Origin: Nocardia goodfellowii
GTDB lineage: Bacteria > Actinomycetota > Actinomycetes > Mycobacteriales > Mycobacteriaceae
Length of the DNA stretch: 64,000 bases
Direction of reading: 5' to 3'
Assembly: GCF_017875645.1 (NCBI RefSeq)
Contig: NZ_JAGGMR010000001.1
Location: 372,001 to 436,000, forward strand
Shown in pieces: positions 42,130-52,159 of this stretch; positions within the stretch are counted from its first letter, which is position 1; each line of letters opens with the position of its first letter. Position numbers and translations under genes: made by a program. Below the pieces are notes generated by a model that worked only from the letters and a program-made list of their open reading frames with translations, ran no database searches and was not told the DNA's origin.

Positions 42130-42906
42130 ATGGCTGGTTTCGATGATCTTCCCGCCGACGATCAGGCGCTTAGAGCCTTGCGCGCCAGCTCTTTCGGCGC
42201 CCACGCCGCCGCTTATGCCGAGCACCGGCCGGACTACCCGCTGGACGGAATCCGCTGGGCGCTCGGCGATGTGGCGCAGCCGACGGTCCTGGACCTCGGT
42301 GCGGGCACCGGGAAACTGACCATGGGATTGCTGGCGGCCGGTGCGTCGGTGATCGCCGTCGAGCCCGACGCGGAGATGCGCGCCGAGTTCGTCCGCAGAT
42401 ATCCCCGGTTACCGGTCTATCCCGGTGCGGCGGAGTCGATTCCGCTCACCGACGGCGCGGTGGACGCGGTCGTCGCCGGTCAGGCTTTCCACTGGTTCGA
42501 TCAGGACAGCGCCTTCCCCGAGATCGCCCGTGTGCTACGCCCCGGCGGCGTCTTCGCCGCCTTCTGGAATACCGACGACACCAGCGTCGAGTGGGTCGAC
42601 GGCCTGCACCGCGTCGCTCGTTCGGCCGCCACGCTGCCGGGCATCCGCAACCTCTCGACTATACCCAGCCCTCCCCAGTTCGCCGCGTTCGAGCGCGCCG
42701 ATTTCCCGCACACCCACCGCCGCACCGCCGAATCTCTCACCGCCACCATCGGCACCCACTCGCACACCCTGGTCGTCTCCCCCGAGCAACGAGCGCACGT
42801 CCTGGGCGCGATCGCCGACTACCTGCGCGGCATCCCCGAGACCTCCGACGGAGAGTTCGACTTCCCCCTGGTCACCACGATCATCCGCGCGACCCGCCTG
42901 CCCTGA
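42130..42906 (+). CDS. Class I SAM-dependent methyltransferase (Methyltransf_11 type)
   Basis: A 258-residue Rossmann-fold methyltransferase. Motif I is VLDLGAGTGKLTMGLLAAGA, followed by the acidic end of strand 2 (VIAVEPDAEMR), motif II/III (DAVVAGQAFHWFD) and a post-motif ARVLRPGGVFAAFWN. It transfers methyl groups from S-adenosylmethionine; the acceptor cannot be told from the sequence. The gene is divergent from locus B, with about 100 bases between the two starts, and GGGAGC precedes ATG 42130. It lies 64 bases before dtd but shows no functional link to it. Confidence 0.9.
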   Translation: MAGFDDLPADDQALRALRASSFGAHAAAYAEHRPDYPLDGIRWALGDVAQPTVLDLGAGTGKLTMGLLAAGASVIAVEPDAEMRAEFVRRYPRLPVYPGAAESIPLTDGAVDAVVAGQAFHWFDQDSAFPEIARVLRPGGVFAAFWNTDDTSVEWVDGLHRVARSAATLPGIRNLSTIPSPPQFAAFERADFPHTHRRTAESLTATIGTHSHTLVVSPEQRAHVLGAIADYLRGIPETSDGEFDFPLVTTIIRATRLP

Positions 42907-42970
42907 TCCCGCAGTCGCATAAGAGCTGGTTGGACGCAGTACCCAGCTCGACGGATGCGAGGATGGGCGG

Positions 42971-43402
42971 ATGCGAGTGGTGGTTCAGCGCGTGACCGCG
43001 GCACGGGTGAGCGTGGACGGTGCGATCGTCGGGGAGATCGAGCCGAATCCACAGGGCTTGGTCGCGCTGGTCGGTGTTACGCACAGCGATACCGAGATGA
43101 CGGCGAAAGCGCTGGCGGACAAGCTGTGGCGGCTGCGCATCCTCGACGGCGAACGTTCCGCCGCCGACGTCGACGCACCCATCCTGGTGGTCAGCCAGTT
43201 CACGCTCTACGCCAACACCGCCAAGGGACGCCGCCCCTCCTGGAACGCCGCGGCACCCGGGCCGGTCGCCGAACCCCTCGTCGACGCCTTCACCCAGGCG
43301 CTTCGCGATCTCGGCGCCACCACGGCCACCGGAAAATTCGGCGCCCACATGCACATCGACCTCAGTAACGACGGCCCGGTCACCCTCCTGCTGGAAGCCT
43401 GA
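42971..43402 (+). CDS. dtd: D-aminoacyl-tRNA deacylase
   Basis: A 143-residue protein of typical Dtd length. It hydrolyses D-amino acids mischarged onto tRNA in the cytosol. Diagnostic motifs are present: the [15 protein letters not shown] start, the active-site [17 protein letters not shown], and the C-terminal [10 protein letters not shown], which supplies the Gly-cisPro-like substrate pocket together with GKFGAHM. The start ATG at 42971 gives the canonical N-terminus. It is a stand-alone housekeeping gene. Confidence 0.97.
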   Translation: MRVVVQRVTAARVSVDGAIVGEIEPNPQGLVALVGVTHSDTEMTAKALADKLWRLRILDGERSAADVDAPILVVSQFTLYANTAKGRRPSWNAAAPGPVAEPLVDAFTQALRDLGATTATGKFGAHMHIDLSNDGPVTLLLEA

Positions 43403-43619
43403 CCTGCCGACCCTCGGACCGCCCCGTGGCCGCCGCCGACGAATGTTAACTCCGAACTTGCTGGAGCACCGGAAGTTCGAGGCCGCACACCGGACGGATT
43501 ACCCGATCACCTTCGCATTGTCCTGGTCGTAGCCGCCCGGTTTATGGCAGACTCAGGCGCACACGAATGCGGCCGATCGACGACCGTATGTGGAAGGTGA
43601 TGCGGGAGTTGGGTTCGCG

Positions 43620-45167
43620 ATGACGTTGAGTTCCACCGAACCGGGCACAGCCAACGATGTGGGGACGCTCGAACGCCGGGTAGCCGCCGATCGCAGTGCC
43701 GCGCGCGACCGGACAGCGGAATCCGAACTGCGATTGTCCGCCTCCCTCGTCGAGCTAGCCAAAGCGATGCTCGCCACCAAGACCGATAAGAACGCCCGCC
43801 GCGACCGCACCATCGAGGCGCTGTCCCCGTCCCAGGAAGCGGTCGGTCTGCGGCTGCACTGGTTCGCCAACGGGAACGTCTCCGCCCGCTCCGCCGGAGA
43901 ATTACAGGAGGCGCTGCGGGTCTTCGAACAGGTCACCCGCGCCACCAACCGGCGCGAACTGGCCACCAGCACCATCAAGAGCGCGTGCGCGGTCTATCTC
44001 AAAGCCGCGCAGACGGATTCGTACGTCGCCGGTATGTGCGCCGACTGTCTCGGCAAGTGCGGCGTCTGGCTGGGCCGCCTCGACCAAGAAGCCGCCGTCG
44101 CCGCCACCGAAGAGGCCGCGCGCATCAGAAGTGAACTGGCGACCTCGAATCCGGACCTGGCGGGCAAGTACCTGCAAAGCCTGAGCACACTGCTGCGCAC
44201 CCTCATGGTCGGCCGCTCGCGCAAGCAGGCGCTGTCGATGTACCGCGAGCGGTACGCCGCCTTCACCTCCACCGGCATGGCAATCCGGCTGCGGGCCTGC
44301 GGAATCCGCGACCTCGATCTCACGCCGAAGTCCTACAACGCGTTGCTGGAACTGGAGTGCCGCACGCTGGAGCAGGCGGGTCGGCTCACCCAGCAGCAGA
44401 TCCTGCGCAAGACCTCCGGCGATCTGTCCACCGTCGAGGAGATCAACTGGCGGCTCGCCCTCGTCGGCTTGCGGCCGATGGCTCCCGGCGAAGATCCGGA
44501 CCCGCCGTCGGCCCCCGTGGAGATCGGCCCGACCTTCGGCGCGCTCGGCGTCCGCTGCCCCGACCGCGACGCCGTCGCGCAGATCCGTGCCGCCATCGTC
44601 GCGGCCTACGCGGCCGACGGCGCCGAGCTGGTCGACAGCGCCACCTACCTCAACGCCGACGAAAAAGACTGGCGGATGGGCGATCCCGAGTTCAACACCG
44701 CCGGTTCCCTGGCTGACGACGTGGTGCTGATCGAGATGTCCTACGGCGGCTGGGTCACCGTCATGAGCATGAACTGGGAACTCGCCCCCGTCGGCAAAAA
44801 CGTGCTGGCTCTGCGCCTTTCGGCCGAATGGCCGGTACTCAGCGTGACGGCGGTCGCCAACTCCTCCTACGAGCTGGTCCGCTACGAGCACGGCAAGCCC
44901 ACCCAGTACGCCGCCCTCGGCCTGCCCGCCGGCCCGGCCTCCGCACTCGATGAGCCCTTGGGCCCCTTGGATTTCGGCGTCCTCGCCGCATACGGCGCGA
45001 ACGGGGCCACCGAGACCAAGCTGCGCTCCGCGTTCGGCAACACCCACTCCTTCGCCAACCTGACCTATCTGCCCTCCGGCGGCATCCGCCAGGTTCGTAA
45101 AACCATGCCGCTGATCGATCACGATCACGTGCTGTTCTTCCGCAAGGCCGCGACGCCCGAACAGTGA
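43620..45167 (+). CDS. 516-aa protein of unknown function with helical-repeat N-terminal half
   Basis: Not recognised as a named family. Residues about 25-260 are strongly helical and suggest TPR-like antiparallel pairs (VFEQVTRATNRRELATS, CLGKCGVWLGRLDQEAAVAATEEAARIRSEL). Residues about 290-510 are alpha/beta, with VTVMSMNWELAPVGKNVLALRLS. There is no signal peptide or membrane segment. I prefer ATG 43620 (MTLSSTEPG) with GGAG upstream; an in-frame GTG at 43590 would add ten residues. It sits alone between dtd and a small membrane protein gene on the same strand. The pattern is reminiscent of actinobacterial TPR scaffold or regulatory proteins, but no role is assigned. Confidence 0.8.
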   Translation: MTLSSTEPGTANDVGTLERRVAADRSAARDRTAESELRLSASLVELAKAMLATKTDKNARRDRTIEALSPSQEAVGLRLHWFANGNVSARSAGELQEALRVFEQVTRATNRRELATSTIKSACAVYLKAAQTDSYVAGMCADCLGKCGVWLGRLDQEAAVAATEEAARIRSELATSNPDLAGKYLQSLSTLLRTLMVGRSRKQALSMYRERYAAFTSTGMAIRLRACGIRDLDLTPKSYNALLELECRTLEQAGRLTQQQILRKTSGDLSTVEEINWRLALVGLRPMAPGEDPDPPSAPVEIGPTFGALGVRCPDRDAVAQIRAAIVAAYAADGAELVDSATYLNADEKDWRMGDPEFNTAGSLADDVVLIEMSYGGWVTVMSMNWELAPVGKNVLALRLSAEWPVLSVTAVANSSYELVRYEHGKPTQYAALGLPAGPASALDEPLGPLDFGVLAAYGANGATETKLRSAFGNTHSFANLTYLPSGGIRQVRKTMPLIDHDHVLFFRKAATPEQ

Positions 45168-45242
45168 CTGTCCGGTCGGTCAATTCGTGCGATTGGGACC
45201 GACTGCGGCGGGTATTAGCCCGGTAACCACAGGAGGTTCCAC

Positions 45243-45434
45243 ATGTTGGCAATTGCCGCCGCCGTCGCTTTCGGTCTCGCACTGCTGCTCGATCTCGTTG
45301 ACGAAACCATCGGTTCCATCAACGATCACACGCTGATCACCCTCGGGCTGCTGCTCGCCGCTCTGCATCTAGCGGGCATCGGCACCGCCGCGCGAACCGG
45401 CGGCGGCCGGTCCTGGCGTCGTCGCCGGGTCTAG
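45243..45434 (+). CDS. 63-aa small membrane protein
   Basis: A tiny protein with two predicted membrane helices (residues 2-17 and about 31-46) joined by a polar turn (VDETIGSINDHT), and an Arg-rich tail (RSWRRRR) that should stay cytosolic. ACAGGAGGTTCCAC before ATG 45243 is a near-ideal ribosome-binding site, which makes this short frame credible. A GGGTAT hexamer at 45210-45215 could be a general-stress sigma -10 box, but no convincing -35 partner is visible. Function unknown. Confidence 0.75.
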   Translation: MLAIAAAVAFGLALLLDLVDETIGSINDHTLITLGLLLAALHLAGIGTAARTGGGRSWRRRRV

Positions 45435-45585
45435 CAAACCCGTAACTGCGCAGCGCTCCAACTGAATTCGAGTAGTTCCCTACTCACGCGGCCACCCCCG
45501 CCCCGGACATACGGTCGGTGCATCGTCAAGGTTCACCGACCGAGTCCAGGAGGTTTTCAACCCACTGCACGACCGAGAAATCAGG

Positions 45586-46049
45586 TCAGGCGCAGAGGGC
45601 GCGGGTGTAAGGAACGACGTCACCGATCCAGCGTCGTAGCTGGCTATCGTCGGCTGTTTCCGGCCAGTACACGAATGTGTCGAAGCCGGTCTCGACGGCG
45701 AGATCGGCCACAATGCGGGCCCAGCCCGCGGCGTCGGTGCGAATCGGTTCCTCGCCGCGCAGCGTCACCGGACCGGGCGACTCGGTGCTGTGCCCCACCA
45801 GCTGCGCCATACGGGCAACGGCGCCCGGATCCCGCCCCGCGTCAATCGCTGCCGCGGAGATAACGTGTTGCGCCCCTTCCCATTTCTCATCCGGAAGGTA
45901 ATGCGGGATCGGCGCGGCCCAACCGTCCGCGCTGCGCCCGGTCAGAGCACAGCGTGAAAGTCGCCAGGAACCTCAGCCTTGGCACCGGGTTTCCACATCG
46001 CACGGATCACGGCGGTCGCCTCCGCCAGCGCTTGCAGCGCTTCGGGATT
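45586..46049 (-). pseudogene. Decayed luciferase-like (F420-dependent LLM type) oxidoreductase
   Basis: Two frames hold neighbouring parts of one luciferase-like monooxygenase. The upstream part (about 46049-45945) codes for PEALQALAEATAVIRAMWKP and VPGDFHAV. The downstream part (45941-45586) codes for ALTGRSADGWAAPIPHYLPD and continues to a normal-looking C-terminus ending VVPYTRALCA. The frame changes near 45945, and about 25 residues expected between DFHAV and ALTGRSADGW are missing. Everything upstream of PEALQ is also absent. The gene is therefore truncated, internally deleted and frameshifted. Confidence 0.8.
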
Positions 46050-46176
46050 CGACCGCCGGCTTGCTTCCCGAGCATCGCCCCCGCGGATCGGCAGGCTCCC
46101 CAACCGGCCCACCTTGAAACACCACGCACCCCCGACCCGAGGGTGCGGAGGTGCGAGGCAAAGCAAGTGGGAGTAG

Positions 46177-46977
46177 CTACTCCGGGCGCAGCGTCAGGAT
46201 GCGCGGGCCGTCTTCGGTGACCGCGACGGTGTGCTCCCAGTGCGCGGAACGTGAACCGTCCAGCGTCACCACGGTCCAGTCGTCGTCGAGCACCTTCGAC
46301 TGGGTGGTGCCCAGGGTCAGCATCGGCTCGATGGCGAGGACGGAGCCCACCACGAGCTTCGGGCCCTTTCCGGGGGCGCCTTCGTTCGCCAGGAACGGGT
46401 CCATGTGCATCTCGCGGCCGATGGCGTGGCCACCGTAGCCGTCGACGATGCCGTAGGAGCGGCCGTGCAGTTCCTCGGCGGCGCGGGTGCCGAGTTCGAT
46501 GGCGTGCGAGATGTCGGTCAACCGGTTGCCCGGGACCATGGCCTCGATGCCCGCCTCCATCGACAACTTGGTGGCCTCGCTCAGCAGCCGATCGGCTTCA
46601 ATGATGGTGCCGACGCCGAAGGTCCAGGCCGAATCACCATGCCAGCCATCGAGAATCGCGCCGCAATCGATCGACACCAGATCGCCCTCGACGAGCACAT
46701 CGTCCGCGTTCGGAATCCCGTGCACGATCCGGTCGTTCACCGACGAGCAGATCGAACCCGGAAACCCGTGGTAGCCCTTGAAGGACGGCACCGCGCCCGC
46801 ATCGCGGATGACCTGCTCGGCCACCTCGTCCAACTCCAGGGTCGACACCCCGGGCTTGGCGGCCTCGCGCACGGCGACCAGGGCGCGACCGACAATCGCG
46901 CCCGCCGCCGCCATGGCGTCGAGTTCACCGGCGGTGCGGAACGGCACCACCTTCTTGGACTTGCGGCCGAAGACCAT
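46177..46977 (-). CDS. map: Methionine aminopeptidase, type I
   Basis: A 266-residue cytosolic dimetal hydrolase that removes N-terminal Met from nascent proteins. The pita-bread fold motifs are complete: [19 protein letters not shown], the Asp ligands in [19 protein letters not shown], the His in [13 protein letters not shown], and the Glu ligands in LAIEPMLT and WEHTVAV. There is no N-terminal SH3-binding extension, so it corresponds to the short form. It is last in secY-adk-map and starts four bases after the adk stop codon, as in many actinobacteria. Confidence 0.97.
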   Translation of the reverse strand: MVFGRKSKKVVPFRTAGELDAMAAAGAIVGRALVAVREAAKPGVSTLELDEVAEQVIRDAGAVPSFKGYHGFPGSICSSVNDRIVHGIPNADDVLVEGDLVSIDCGAILDGWHGDSAWTFGVGTIIEADRLLSEATKLSMEAGIEAMVPGNRLTDISHAIELGTRAAEELHGRSYGIVDGYGGHAIGREMHMDPFLANEGAPGKGPKLVVGSVLAIEPMLTLGTTQSKVLDDDWTVVTLDGSRSAHWEHTVAVTEDGPRILTLRPE

Positions 46978-46981
46978 CAGG

Positions 46982-47527
46982 TCAGTGCCCCAGCGCCCGC
47001 AGCGCGCGAGCGTTCACGTCATCGACCTCGCCGACACCGTCGACGGAGACGACCAGGCCGTCGTAATGAGTCAGCAGCGGCTCGGTCTCCTCGCGGTACA
47101 CGCGCAACCGGTTGCGGATGACACCTTCGTTGTCGTCGCCGCGGCCGCGGGCCAGCATGCGCTCGACCACGGTGTCCTCCGGCACGACGAAGCACAGCAC
47201 CGCGTCCAGCTTGCTGTCCATGTCGCCGAGGATCTTCTCCAGCGCGTCGGCCTGATCGACCGTGCGCGGGTAGCCGTCGAGGATGAAGCCGTTGGCGGCG
47301 TCGGGCTCGTTCACGCGAGCTTCGACCATGCGGTTGGTGACATCGCTGGGCACCAGATCGCCGGCGTCCATGTACTTCTGCGCTTCGCGGCCCAGCGGGG
47401 TCTGCTGGGAGATGTTGGCGCGGAACAGGTCCCCGGTGGAGATGTGCGGGACGCCAAGCTTGTCCGACAGGAGATCGGCCTGAGTACCCTTGCCGGCACC
47501 CGGCGGACCGAGCAGTACAACTCTCAC
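46982..47527 (-). CDS. adk: Adenylate kinase (short, lid-less form)
   Basis: A 181-residue enzyme interconverting ATP, ADP and AMP in the cytosol. The P-loop [14 protein letters not shown]-binding [10 protein letters not shown] and DGYPRTVDQ are all present. The zinc/LID insertion of long adenylate kinases is replaced by the short [17 protein letters not shown] loop, which is typical of actinobacteria. Its start overlaps the secY stop by four bases, so it should be translationally coupled to secY. Confidence 0.98.
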   Translation of the reverse strand: MRVVLLGPPGAGKGTQADLLSDKLGVPHISTGDLFRANISQQTPLGREAQKYMDAGDLVPSDVTNRMVEARVNEPDAANGFILDGYPRTVDQADALEKILGDMDSKLDAVLCFVVPEDTVVERMLARGRGDDNEGVIRNRLRVYREETEPLLTHYDGLVVSVDGVGEVDDVNARALRALGH

Positions 47528-48846
47528 TTGAGGAACCCTTCGTAATTTCGATTCATCAGCTGGGACTCGATCTGCTTCACGGTGTCCAGGCCGACACTCA
47601 CCATGATCAGCACCGCGGTGCCGCCGAACGGGAGATTCTGCATGCCACCGGAGTTGCCGATATCCAGGAACAGGTTGGGGAGCACGGCCACCAGGCCGAG
47701 GTAGAGCGAGCCGGGCAGGGTGATGCGGCTCAAGACGAAATTCAGATAGTCGGCGGTCGGCCGACCGGGACGGTACCCGGGGATGAAGCCACCGAACTTC
47801 TTCATTTCATCGGCGCGTTCCTCCGGGTTGAAGGTGATCGCCACATAGAAGTAGGTGAAGAAGACGATCAGGCCGAAATAGATGCCGATGTAGACCGGGT
47901 TGCCCGGGTTCACCAGGTATTTGTTGATGGCTTCCTGCCACCAGCTCGGATCCGGGTTGTTCGTCGACGACGTCAGCTGCGCGATCAGGTTCGGCAGATA
48001 CAGCAGTGACGACGCGAAGATGACCGGGATGACGCCGGCCTGGTTCACCTTCAACGGCAGGTAGGTGGAGGAGCCGCCGTACATCTTGCGGCCCACCACG
48101 CGCTTGGCGTACTGGACCGGGATCCGGCGCTGACCCTGCTCGACGAAGATCACCGCGGCGATGATGGCCAGCGCGGCCACACACACCAGGCCGAAGACCA
48201 GGCCGCCACGGCTGTCCAGAATGTTCTTGCCCTCACTGGGGATTCGCGCGGCGATACCGGCGAAGATCAGCAGCGACATGCCGTTGCCGACACCGCGCTC
48301 GGTGATCTGCTCGCCGAACCACATGACCAGCGCCGCACCGGCGGTCATGACCAGCACGATGATGATCATGCCGAAAATGGAGGTGTCGGCGAGGATGTCC
48401 TGCTGGCAGCCCTGCAGCAGCTGGCCGCGCGCGGCCAGCGCCACCAGACCGGTGGCCTGCAGAATCGCCAGGGCGATAGACAGATAGCGCGTGTACTGCG
48501 TCATCTTGGTCTGGCCGGATTGGCCTTCTTTTCGCAGTTCCTCGAACCGCGGGATAACGACAGTCAGCAGCTGAATAATGATGCTGGCGGTGATGTAGGG
48601 CATGATGCCGATCGCGAAGACCGACAACTGCAGCAGCGCCCCACCGGAGAACAGGTTGATCAGCTGGTAGATACCAGCGTTGTCACCACCGGAAACGAGG
48701 TCGATACATTCCTGCACCGCCTGGTAATCCACACCGGGGGACGGCAGCGCGGCACCCAGACGGTACAGCGCGATCAACCCCAGCGTGAAGAGAATCTTCC
48801 GCCGTAAGTCCGGAGTCCGGAAGGCCGATACGAAGGCGGAAAGCAC
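47524..48846 (-). CDS. secY: Protein translocase subunit SecY
   Basis: A 440-residue channel subunit of the Sec translocon with ten membrane helices. It matches the family from [17 protein letters not shown] at the N-terminus through the plug region ([20 protein letters not shown]) to the C-terminal NRNYEGFLK tail. The start is GTG 48846 behind AGGAGGATCT. It heads its own unit (secY-adk-map), because a strong hairpin at 48946-48982 separates it from rplO. A 60-base stretch of this gene (47610-47669) has been copied into the repeat array at 16004-16063. Confidence 0.98.
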   Translation of the reverse strand: MLSAFVSAFRTPDLRRKILFTLGLIALYRLGAALPSPGVDYQAVQECIDLVSGGDNAGIYQLINLFSGGALLQLSVFAIGIMPYITASIIIQLLTVVIPRFEELRKEGQSGQTKMTQYTRYLSIALAILQATGLVALAARGQLLQGCQQDILADTSIFGMIIIVLVMTAGAALVMWFGEQITERGVGNGMSLLIFAGIAARIPSEGKNILDSRGGLVFGLVCVAALAIIAAVIFVEQGQRRIPVQYAKRVVGRKMYGGSSTYLPLKVNQAGVIPVIFASSLLYLPNLIAQLTSSTNNPDPSWWQEAINKYLVNPGNPVYIGIYFGLIVFFTYFYVAITFNPEERADEMKKFGGFIPGYRPGRPTADYLNFVLSRITLPGSLYLGLVAVLPNLFLDIGNSGGMQNLPFGGTAVLIMVSVGLDTVKQIESQLMNRNYEGFLK

Positions 48847-48945
48847 AGATCCTCCTGGCGAACGACATGGTCATGCCATGGGCGTCTGTGTGTGAACACA
48901 GCACACCATGACGGGGCTTGGCAGGCAATGAATGAAACTCTAACA

Positions 48946-48982
48946 GTGGCACCGGACGAGTACTTCACTCGTCCGGTGCCAC
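48946..48982 (-). terminator. Hairpin terminator after rplO
   Basis: A perfect 16-base-pair stem (GTGGCACCGGACGAGT) with a five-base loop, located 21 bases after the rplO stop codon. In the minus direction it is followed by TGTTAGAGTTTC, a short T-rich run. It should end the rpsH-rplO unit before secY. Confidence 0.9.
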
Positions 48983-49002
48983 ATGCTAATTGCAGAGTAC
49001 CG

Positions 49003-49446
49003 TCAGCCCAGTTCGGTGACAGTGCCACCGGCCGCGGTGATCTTCTCCTTGGCGGAGCCGGTCACCTTGTCGGCGGTCACCTGGACCGCGACGCCGATTT
49101 CACCGTCGCCGAGGACCTTGACCAGCTGGTTCTTGCGAACCGCGCCGGCAGCCACCAGCTCGGCCTTGCCGACCTCGCCGCCCTGCGGGAACAGCTTGGC
49201 GATGGCCGAGACATTGACGACCTGGTATTCGACACGGTTCCGGTTGGTGAAGCCCTTGAGCTTGGGCAGCCGCATGTGCAGCGGCATCTGCCCACCCTCG
49301 AAGGCGGCCGGAACGTTCTTGCGCGCCTTGGTGCCCTTGGTACCACGGCCCGCGGTCTTGCCCTTGGAGCCTTCACCGCGACCCACACGGGTCTTCTCGG
49401 TCTTGGCGCCGGGGGCCGGACGCAGGTGATGAATCTTGATGGTCAT
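49003..49446 (-). CDS. rplO: 50S ribosomal protein L15
   Basis: A 147-residue late-assembly protein of the large subunit. It has the usual Gly/Arg/Lys-rich extended N-terminal half ([19 protein letters not shown], then [18 protein letters not shown]) and a globular C-terminal half ending GTVTELG. It is the last gene of the rpsH-rplF-rplR-rpsE-rpmD-rplO unit, starting just after rpmD and ending before a strong hairpin. Confidence 0.98.
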   Translation of the reverse strand: MTIKIHHLRPAPGAKTEKTRVGRGEGSKGKTAGRGTKGTKARKNVPAAFEGGQMPLHMRLPKLKGFTNRNRVEYQVVNVSAIAKLFPQGGEVGKAELVAAGAVRKNQLVKVLGDGEIGVAVQVTADKVTGSAKEKITAAGGTVTELG

Positions 49447-49448
49447 GC

Positions 49449-49628
49449 TTAGACCTCCTCAACTGTTACGAGGTGGCGCACGACGTTGATCAGGCCACGG
49501 TTCTGCGGGGTGTCCTCGCGAACCACGGTCTGCCGGATCTTACGCAGGCCGAGCGTGCGCATGCTGTCACGCTGGTTCGCCTTGGCGCCGATCGTGGACT
49601 TGATCTGGGTCACCTTGAGCTGTGCCAT
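49449..49628 (-). CDS. rpmD: 50S ribosomal protein L30
   Basis: A 59-residue protein starting [16 protein letters not shown] and continuing with [16 protein letters not shown], the signature of bacterial L30, and ending [11 protein letters not shown]. It begins immediately after the rpsE stop codon. The stop lies two bases before the rplO start, and its own GAGGAGGTCTAAGC end provides the ribosome-binding site for rplO. The whole gene is only 180 bases. Confidence 0.98.
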   Translation of the reverse strand: MAQLKVTQIKSTIGAKANQRDSMRTLGLRKIRQTVVREDTPQNRGLINVVRHLVTVEEV

Positions 49629-50291
49629 TTACTTGCCACCTCCAGCGGCCAGAGCGCGCGCACGCAGCATGCCCGCAGGGGCAACATCCTCGAGCGACAG
49701 ACCACGGCGAGCCGCGACCTCTTCCGGGCGCTGCAGCATCTTCAGTGCGGCGACCGTCGCGTGCACGACGTTGATGGCGTTGTCGCTACCCAGCGACTTC
49801 GCCAGAATGTCATGAATGCCAGCGCATTCCAGCACGGCACGGCAGGCGCCACCGGCGATCACACCGGTACCCGGCGAGGCCGGACGCAGCATGACGACAC
49901 CGGCCGCCGCCTCACCCTGAACCGGGTGGACGATGGTCGAGCCGATCATCGGGACGCGGAAGAAGTTCTTGCGAGCCTCTTCGACACCCTTCTGAATCGC
50001 CGCGGGAACTTCCTTGGCCTTGCCGTAGCCGACGCCGACCAGACCGTTGCCGTCACCGACGATCACGAGGGCGGTGAAGCTGAAGCGACGACCACCCTTC
50101 ACGACCTTGGAGACGCGGTTGATCGCTACGACGCGCTCGAGCTGGTTCTTGTCGGCCTGCTGATCGCGACGGTCGTTGCCGCCACGGCGGTCACGGCCAC
50201 CGCCGCGACCCTGGTTGTCGCCGCCACCGGCGGCACCATTCTGCTGTCCGGCGGGTCCGCTGCCGCCGTCACGCCGTTGACGTCCCGGCAT
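49629..50291 (-). CDS. rpsE: 30S ribosomal protein S5 with Gly/Arg/Gln-rich N-terminal extension
   Basis: A 220-residue small-subunit protein involved in decoding fidelity. The conserved body starts near residue 50 ([19 protein letters not shown]) and has [32 protein letters not shown] and the dsRNA-binding and S5 C-terminal motifs ([18 protein letters not shown]). The first 48 residues are a disordered stretch rich in Gly, Arg, Asn and Gln, longer than in most bacteria but seen in actinobacteria. It follows rplR by 31 bases. Confidence 0.98.
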   Translation of the reverse strand: MPGRQRRDGGSGPAGQQNGAAGGGDNQGRGGGRDRRGGNDRRDQQADKNQLERVVAINRVSKVVKGGRRFSFTALVIVGDGNGLVGVGYGKAKEVPAAIQKGVEEARKNFFRVPMIGSTIVHPVQGEAAAGVVMLRPASPGTGVIAGGACRAVLECAGIHDILAKSLGSDNAINVVHATVAALKMLQRPEEVAARRGLSLEDVAPAGMLRARALAAGGGK

Positions 50292-50322
50292 CAGACGTTC
50301 CCTTCATTCTTGTTTGCAGTCA

Positions 50323-50736
50323 TCAGAACTTCAACCCCGCTTCACGAGCGGCATCCGCGAGAGCGGCGATACGGCCGTGGTAATCGTGACCACCACGGTC
50401 GAACACGACGGCCTCGACACCGGCGGCCTTGGCGCGAGCGGCGATCAGCTCGCCGACCTTCTTGCTCTTGGCCGACTTGTCGCCGTCCACCGCGCGCACA
50501 TCGGCTTCGATGGTCGAAGCGTAGGCAAGGGTCTTGCCGGCGCTGTCGTCCACGAGCTGAGCGTGCAGGTGCCGCGAGGAGCGGTTGACCACCAGGCGCG
50601 GACGCTCGGTGGTGCCTGCGACCTTCTTGCGCAGACGGAAGTGACGGCGGGTCTTCGACAGACGACGCGCAGTCGAGGCGTCCTTGCCGCGCGGCTTGCG
50701 CTTGGCAATCTGATTTTCGGTTTGCGCCATGATCAC
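50323..50736 (-). CDS. rplR: 50S ribosomal protein L18
   Basis: A 137-residue 5S rRNA-binding protein. Key motifs are [34 protein letters not shown], and the C-terminal [19 protein letters not shown] with AAREAGLKF. The start codon overlaps the rplF stop by four bases, indicating coupled translation. Confidence 0.98.
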   Translation of the reverse strand: MIMAQTENQIAKRKPRGKDASTARRLSKTRRHFRLRKKVAGTTERPRLVVNRSSRHLHAQLVDDSAGKTLAYASTIEADVRAVDGDKSAKSKKVGELIAARAKAAGVEAVVFDRGGHDYHGRIAALADAAREAGLKF

Positions 50737-51272
50737 TTACCCGTCTTTCCGACCTTGCGGCGAACGACCTCGCCGGCGTAGCGGATGCCCTTGCCCTTGT
50801 ACGGGTCGGGCTTACGCAGTCCGTGAATCACAGCGGAGATCTGACCGACCGCCTGCTTGTCGATACCGGACACGGAGAACTTGGTGGGCGATTCCACCGC
50901 GAAGGTGATACCAGCCGGGGCCTCGATCGGCACCGGGTGGCTGTAGCCGAGAGCGAACTCGAGGTTCGAGCCCTTGGCGGCCACACGGTAACCGACACCG
51001 AAGATTTCCATCTTCTTCTCGTAGCCCTTGGTGACGCCTTCGATCATGTTGGCGACGAGGGTACGGGTCAGGCCGTGCAGCGAACGGTTCTGCCGCTGGT
51101 CGTCCGGGCGGATGACCTCGAGCTGGCCGTCCTCACCCTTGGAGATGGTGATCGGTTCGGCGACAACGTGAGTCAGGGTGCCCTTGGGCCCCTTGACCGA
51201 GACGTTCTGGCCGTCGATGGTCACCTCGACGCCGGCAGGGATTGCGATGGGCTTCTTACCAATACGCGACAT
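50733..51272 (-). CDS. rplF: 50S ribosomal protein L6
   Basis: A 179-residue protein with the family's two similar domains. It starts [19 protein letters not shown] and has the rRNA-binding C-terminal motif [19 protein letters not shown] near residue 155. It starts 14 bases after the rpsH stop codon, in the usual spc order. Confidence 0.98.
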   Translation of the reverse strand: MSRIGKKPIAIPAGVEVTIDGQNVSVKGPKGTLTHVVAEPITISKGEDGQLEVIRPDDQRQNRSLHGLTRTLVANMIEGVTKGYEKKMEIFGVGYRVAAKGSNLEFALGYSHPVPIEAPAGITFAVESPTKFSVSGIDKQAVGQISAVIHGLRKPDPYKGKGIRYAGEVVRRKVGKTGK

Positions 51273-51286
51273 TTGTCCTACCTCCC

Positions 51287-51685
51287 TTACCAGACGTAGG
51301 CGAGGACTTCTCCGCCCACGCCTTGCTGCTTGGCCTGACGGTCGGTGAGCAGGCCGGTCGACGTGGAGATGATCGCCACGCCGAGGCCGCCCAGGACCTT
51401 GGGCAGGTTGGTGGACTTCGCGTACACACGCAGACCCGGCTTCGAGACGCGGCGCAGGCCCTGCAGGGAGCGCTCACGGCTGGGGCCGTACTTGAGGTCG
51501 ACGATCAGGGTCTTGCCGACCTGAGCGTCTTCGGTCCGGTAATCAGCGATGTAGCCTTCGCGCTTCAAGATCTCGGCGATGTTCACCTTGAGCTTAGAGT
51601 GCGGCGCCTTCACCTGATCGTGGTACGCCGAGTTGGCGTTGCGCAGACGCGTCAAGAAGTCTGCGATCGGATCAGTCATGGTCAT
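51287..51685 (-). CDS. rpsH: 30S ribosomal protein S8
   Basis: A 132-residue 16S rRNA-binding assembly protein. It starts [20 protein letters not shown] and ends with the conserved [26 protein letters not shown]. In other bacteria S8 directly follows S14. Here it opens a separate transcription unit with its own promoter about 240 bases upstream and a long untranslated leader. In E. coli S8 represses spc mRNA translation, so the leader could be regulatory; that is inference. Confidence 0.98.
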   Translation of the reverse strand: MTMTDPIADFLTRLRNANSAYHDQVKAPHSKLKVNIAEILKREGYIADYRTEDAQVGKTLIVDLKYGPSRERSLQGLRRVSKPGLRVYAKSTNLPKVLGGLGVAIISTSTGLLTDRQAKQQGVGGEVLAYVW

Positions 51686-51689
51686 GGGT

Positions 51690-51917
51690 TAGACCTTGAC
51701 ACCTTTCTCGCCGCGGTTCCCATGCAGCACCGGCACCGTTGCGCCAGGACAGATGTCCCAGCCGGAGCCGGTAGTGGGCCTACAGCAATTCGGATGTTCC
51801 AGCCGGCAATTGCCGACCGGATGAGTTCTCTTACGAGTTCTCGGTACCTGGGCCGCCCGCGGGGCACGAGGTAAGCACTACCTGCGCCAACTGCGGACAC
51901 AGATGTGCCCAGACAAC
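51690..51917 (-). other. Long 5' untranslated leader of the rpsH unit
   Basis: About 230 bases lie between the predicted start point (near 51917) and rpsH, with no gene. I see short GC-rich self-complementary stretches such as ccagccggagccgg, but no named leader class. Ribosomal leaders of this length often carry autoregulatory structures. Confidence 0.45.
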
Positions 51918-51923
51918 CGCTCT

Positions 51924-51952
51924 AGTGTATGCAAACCCCAGCTAGCCGCCAA
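51924..51952 (-). promoter_or_regulatory. Promoter of the rpsH-rplO unit
   Basis: On the minus strand TTGGCG (51947-51952) is followed after 17 bases by TACACT (51924-51929), a good housekeeping sigma match. The initially transcribed AGAGCGGTTGTCTG closely matches the same stretch at the rplN promoter (AGACCGGTTGCCTG). Confidence 0.75.
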
Positions 51953-52088
51953 ATCCGACCCCCACCGGAGGCTCCGATGCCGAGTGGCGGCACGTTTCCT
52001 CGAACTGCGCGACCCCGGAAGTAGCTGCCGCTTCCTACCGTCCTTCGCCCGCCGGGCCCGCCCATAGGCCCTCCCACCTGCGACGTTT

Positions 52089-52100
52089 GTATACGTATAC
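52089..52100. promoter_or_regulatory. Perfect palindrome upstream of the GtrA-like gene
   Basis: GTATACGTATAC is a perfect 12-base palindrome, followed three bases later by a partial repeat (TACGTATA, 52104-52111) that overlaps a possible -10 box (TATAAG). This is the usual layout of an operator for a dimeric TetR- or GntR-type repressor. No regulator gene is adjacent. Confidence 0.5.
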
Positions 52101-52159
52101 ATCTACGTATAAGCTGATCGGCATGCCGCCGAGCGGCCTGAACCGATGAGGAGAACCCG

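Noticed and set aside
43590..43619. GTG 43590 as start of the 516-aa protein
   Set aside because: ATG 43620 has a better-placed GGAG, and the extra ten residues add nothing recognisable; kept only as an alternative.
45205..45216. Stress-sigma promoter before the 63-aa membrane protein
   Set aside because: GGGTAT is present, but no GTTT-like -35 box lies at the right distance.
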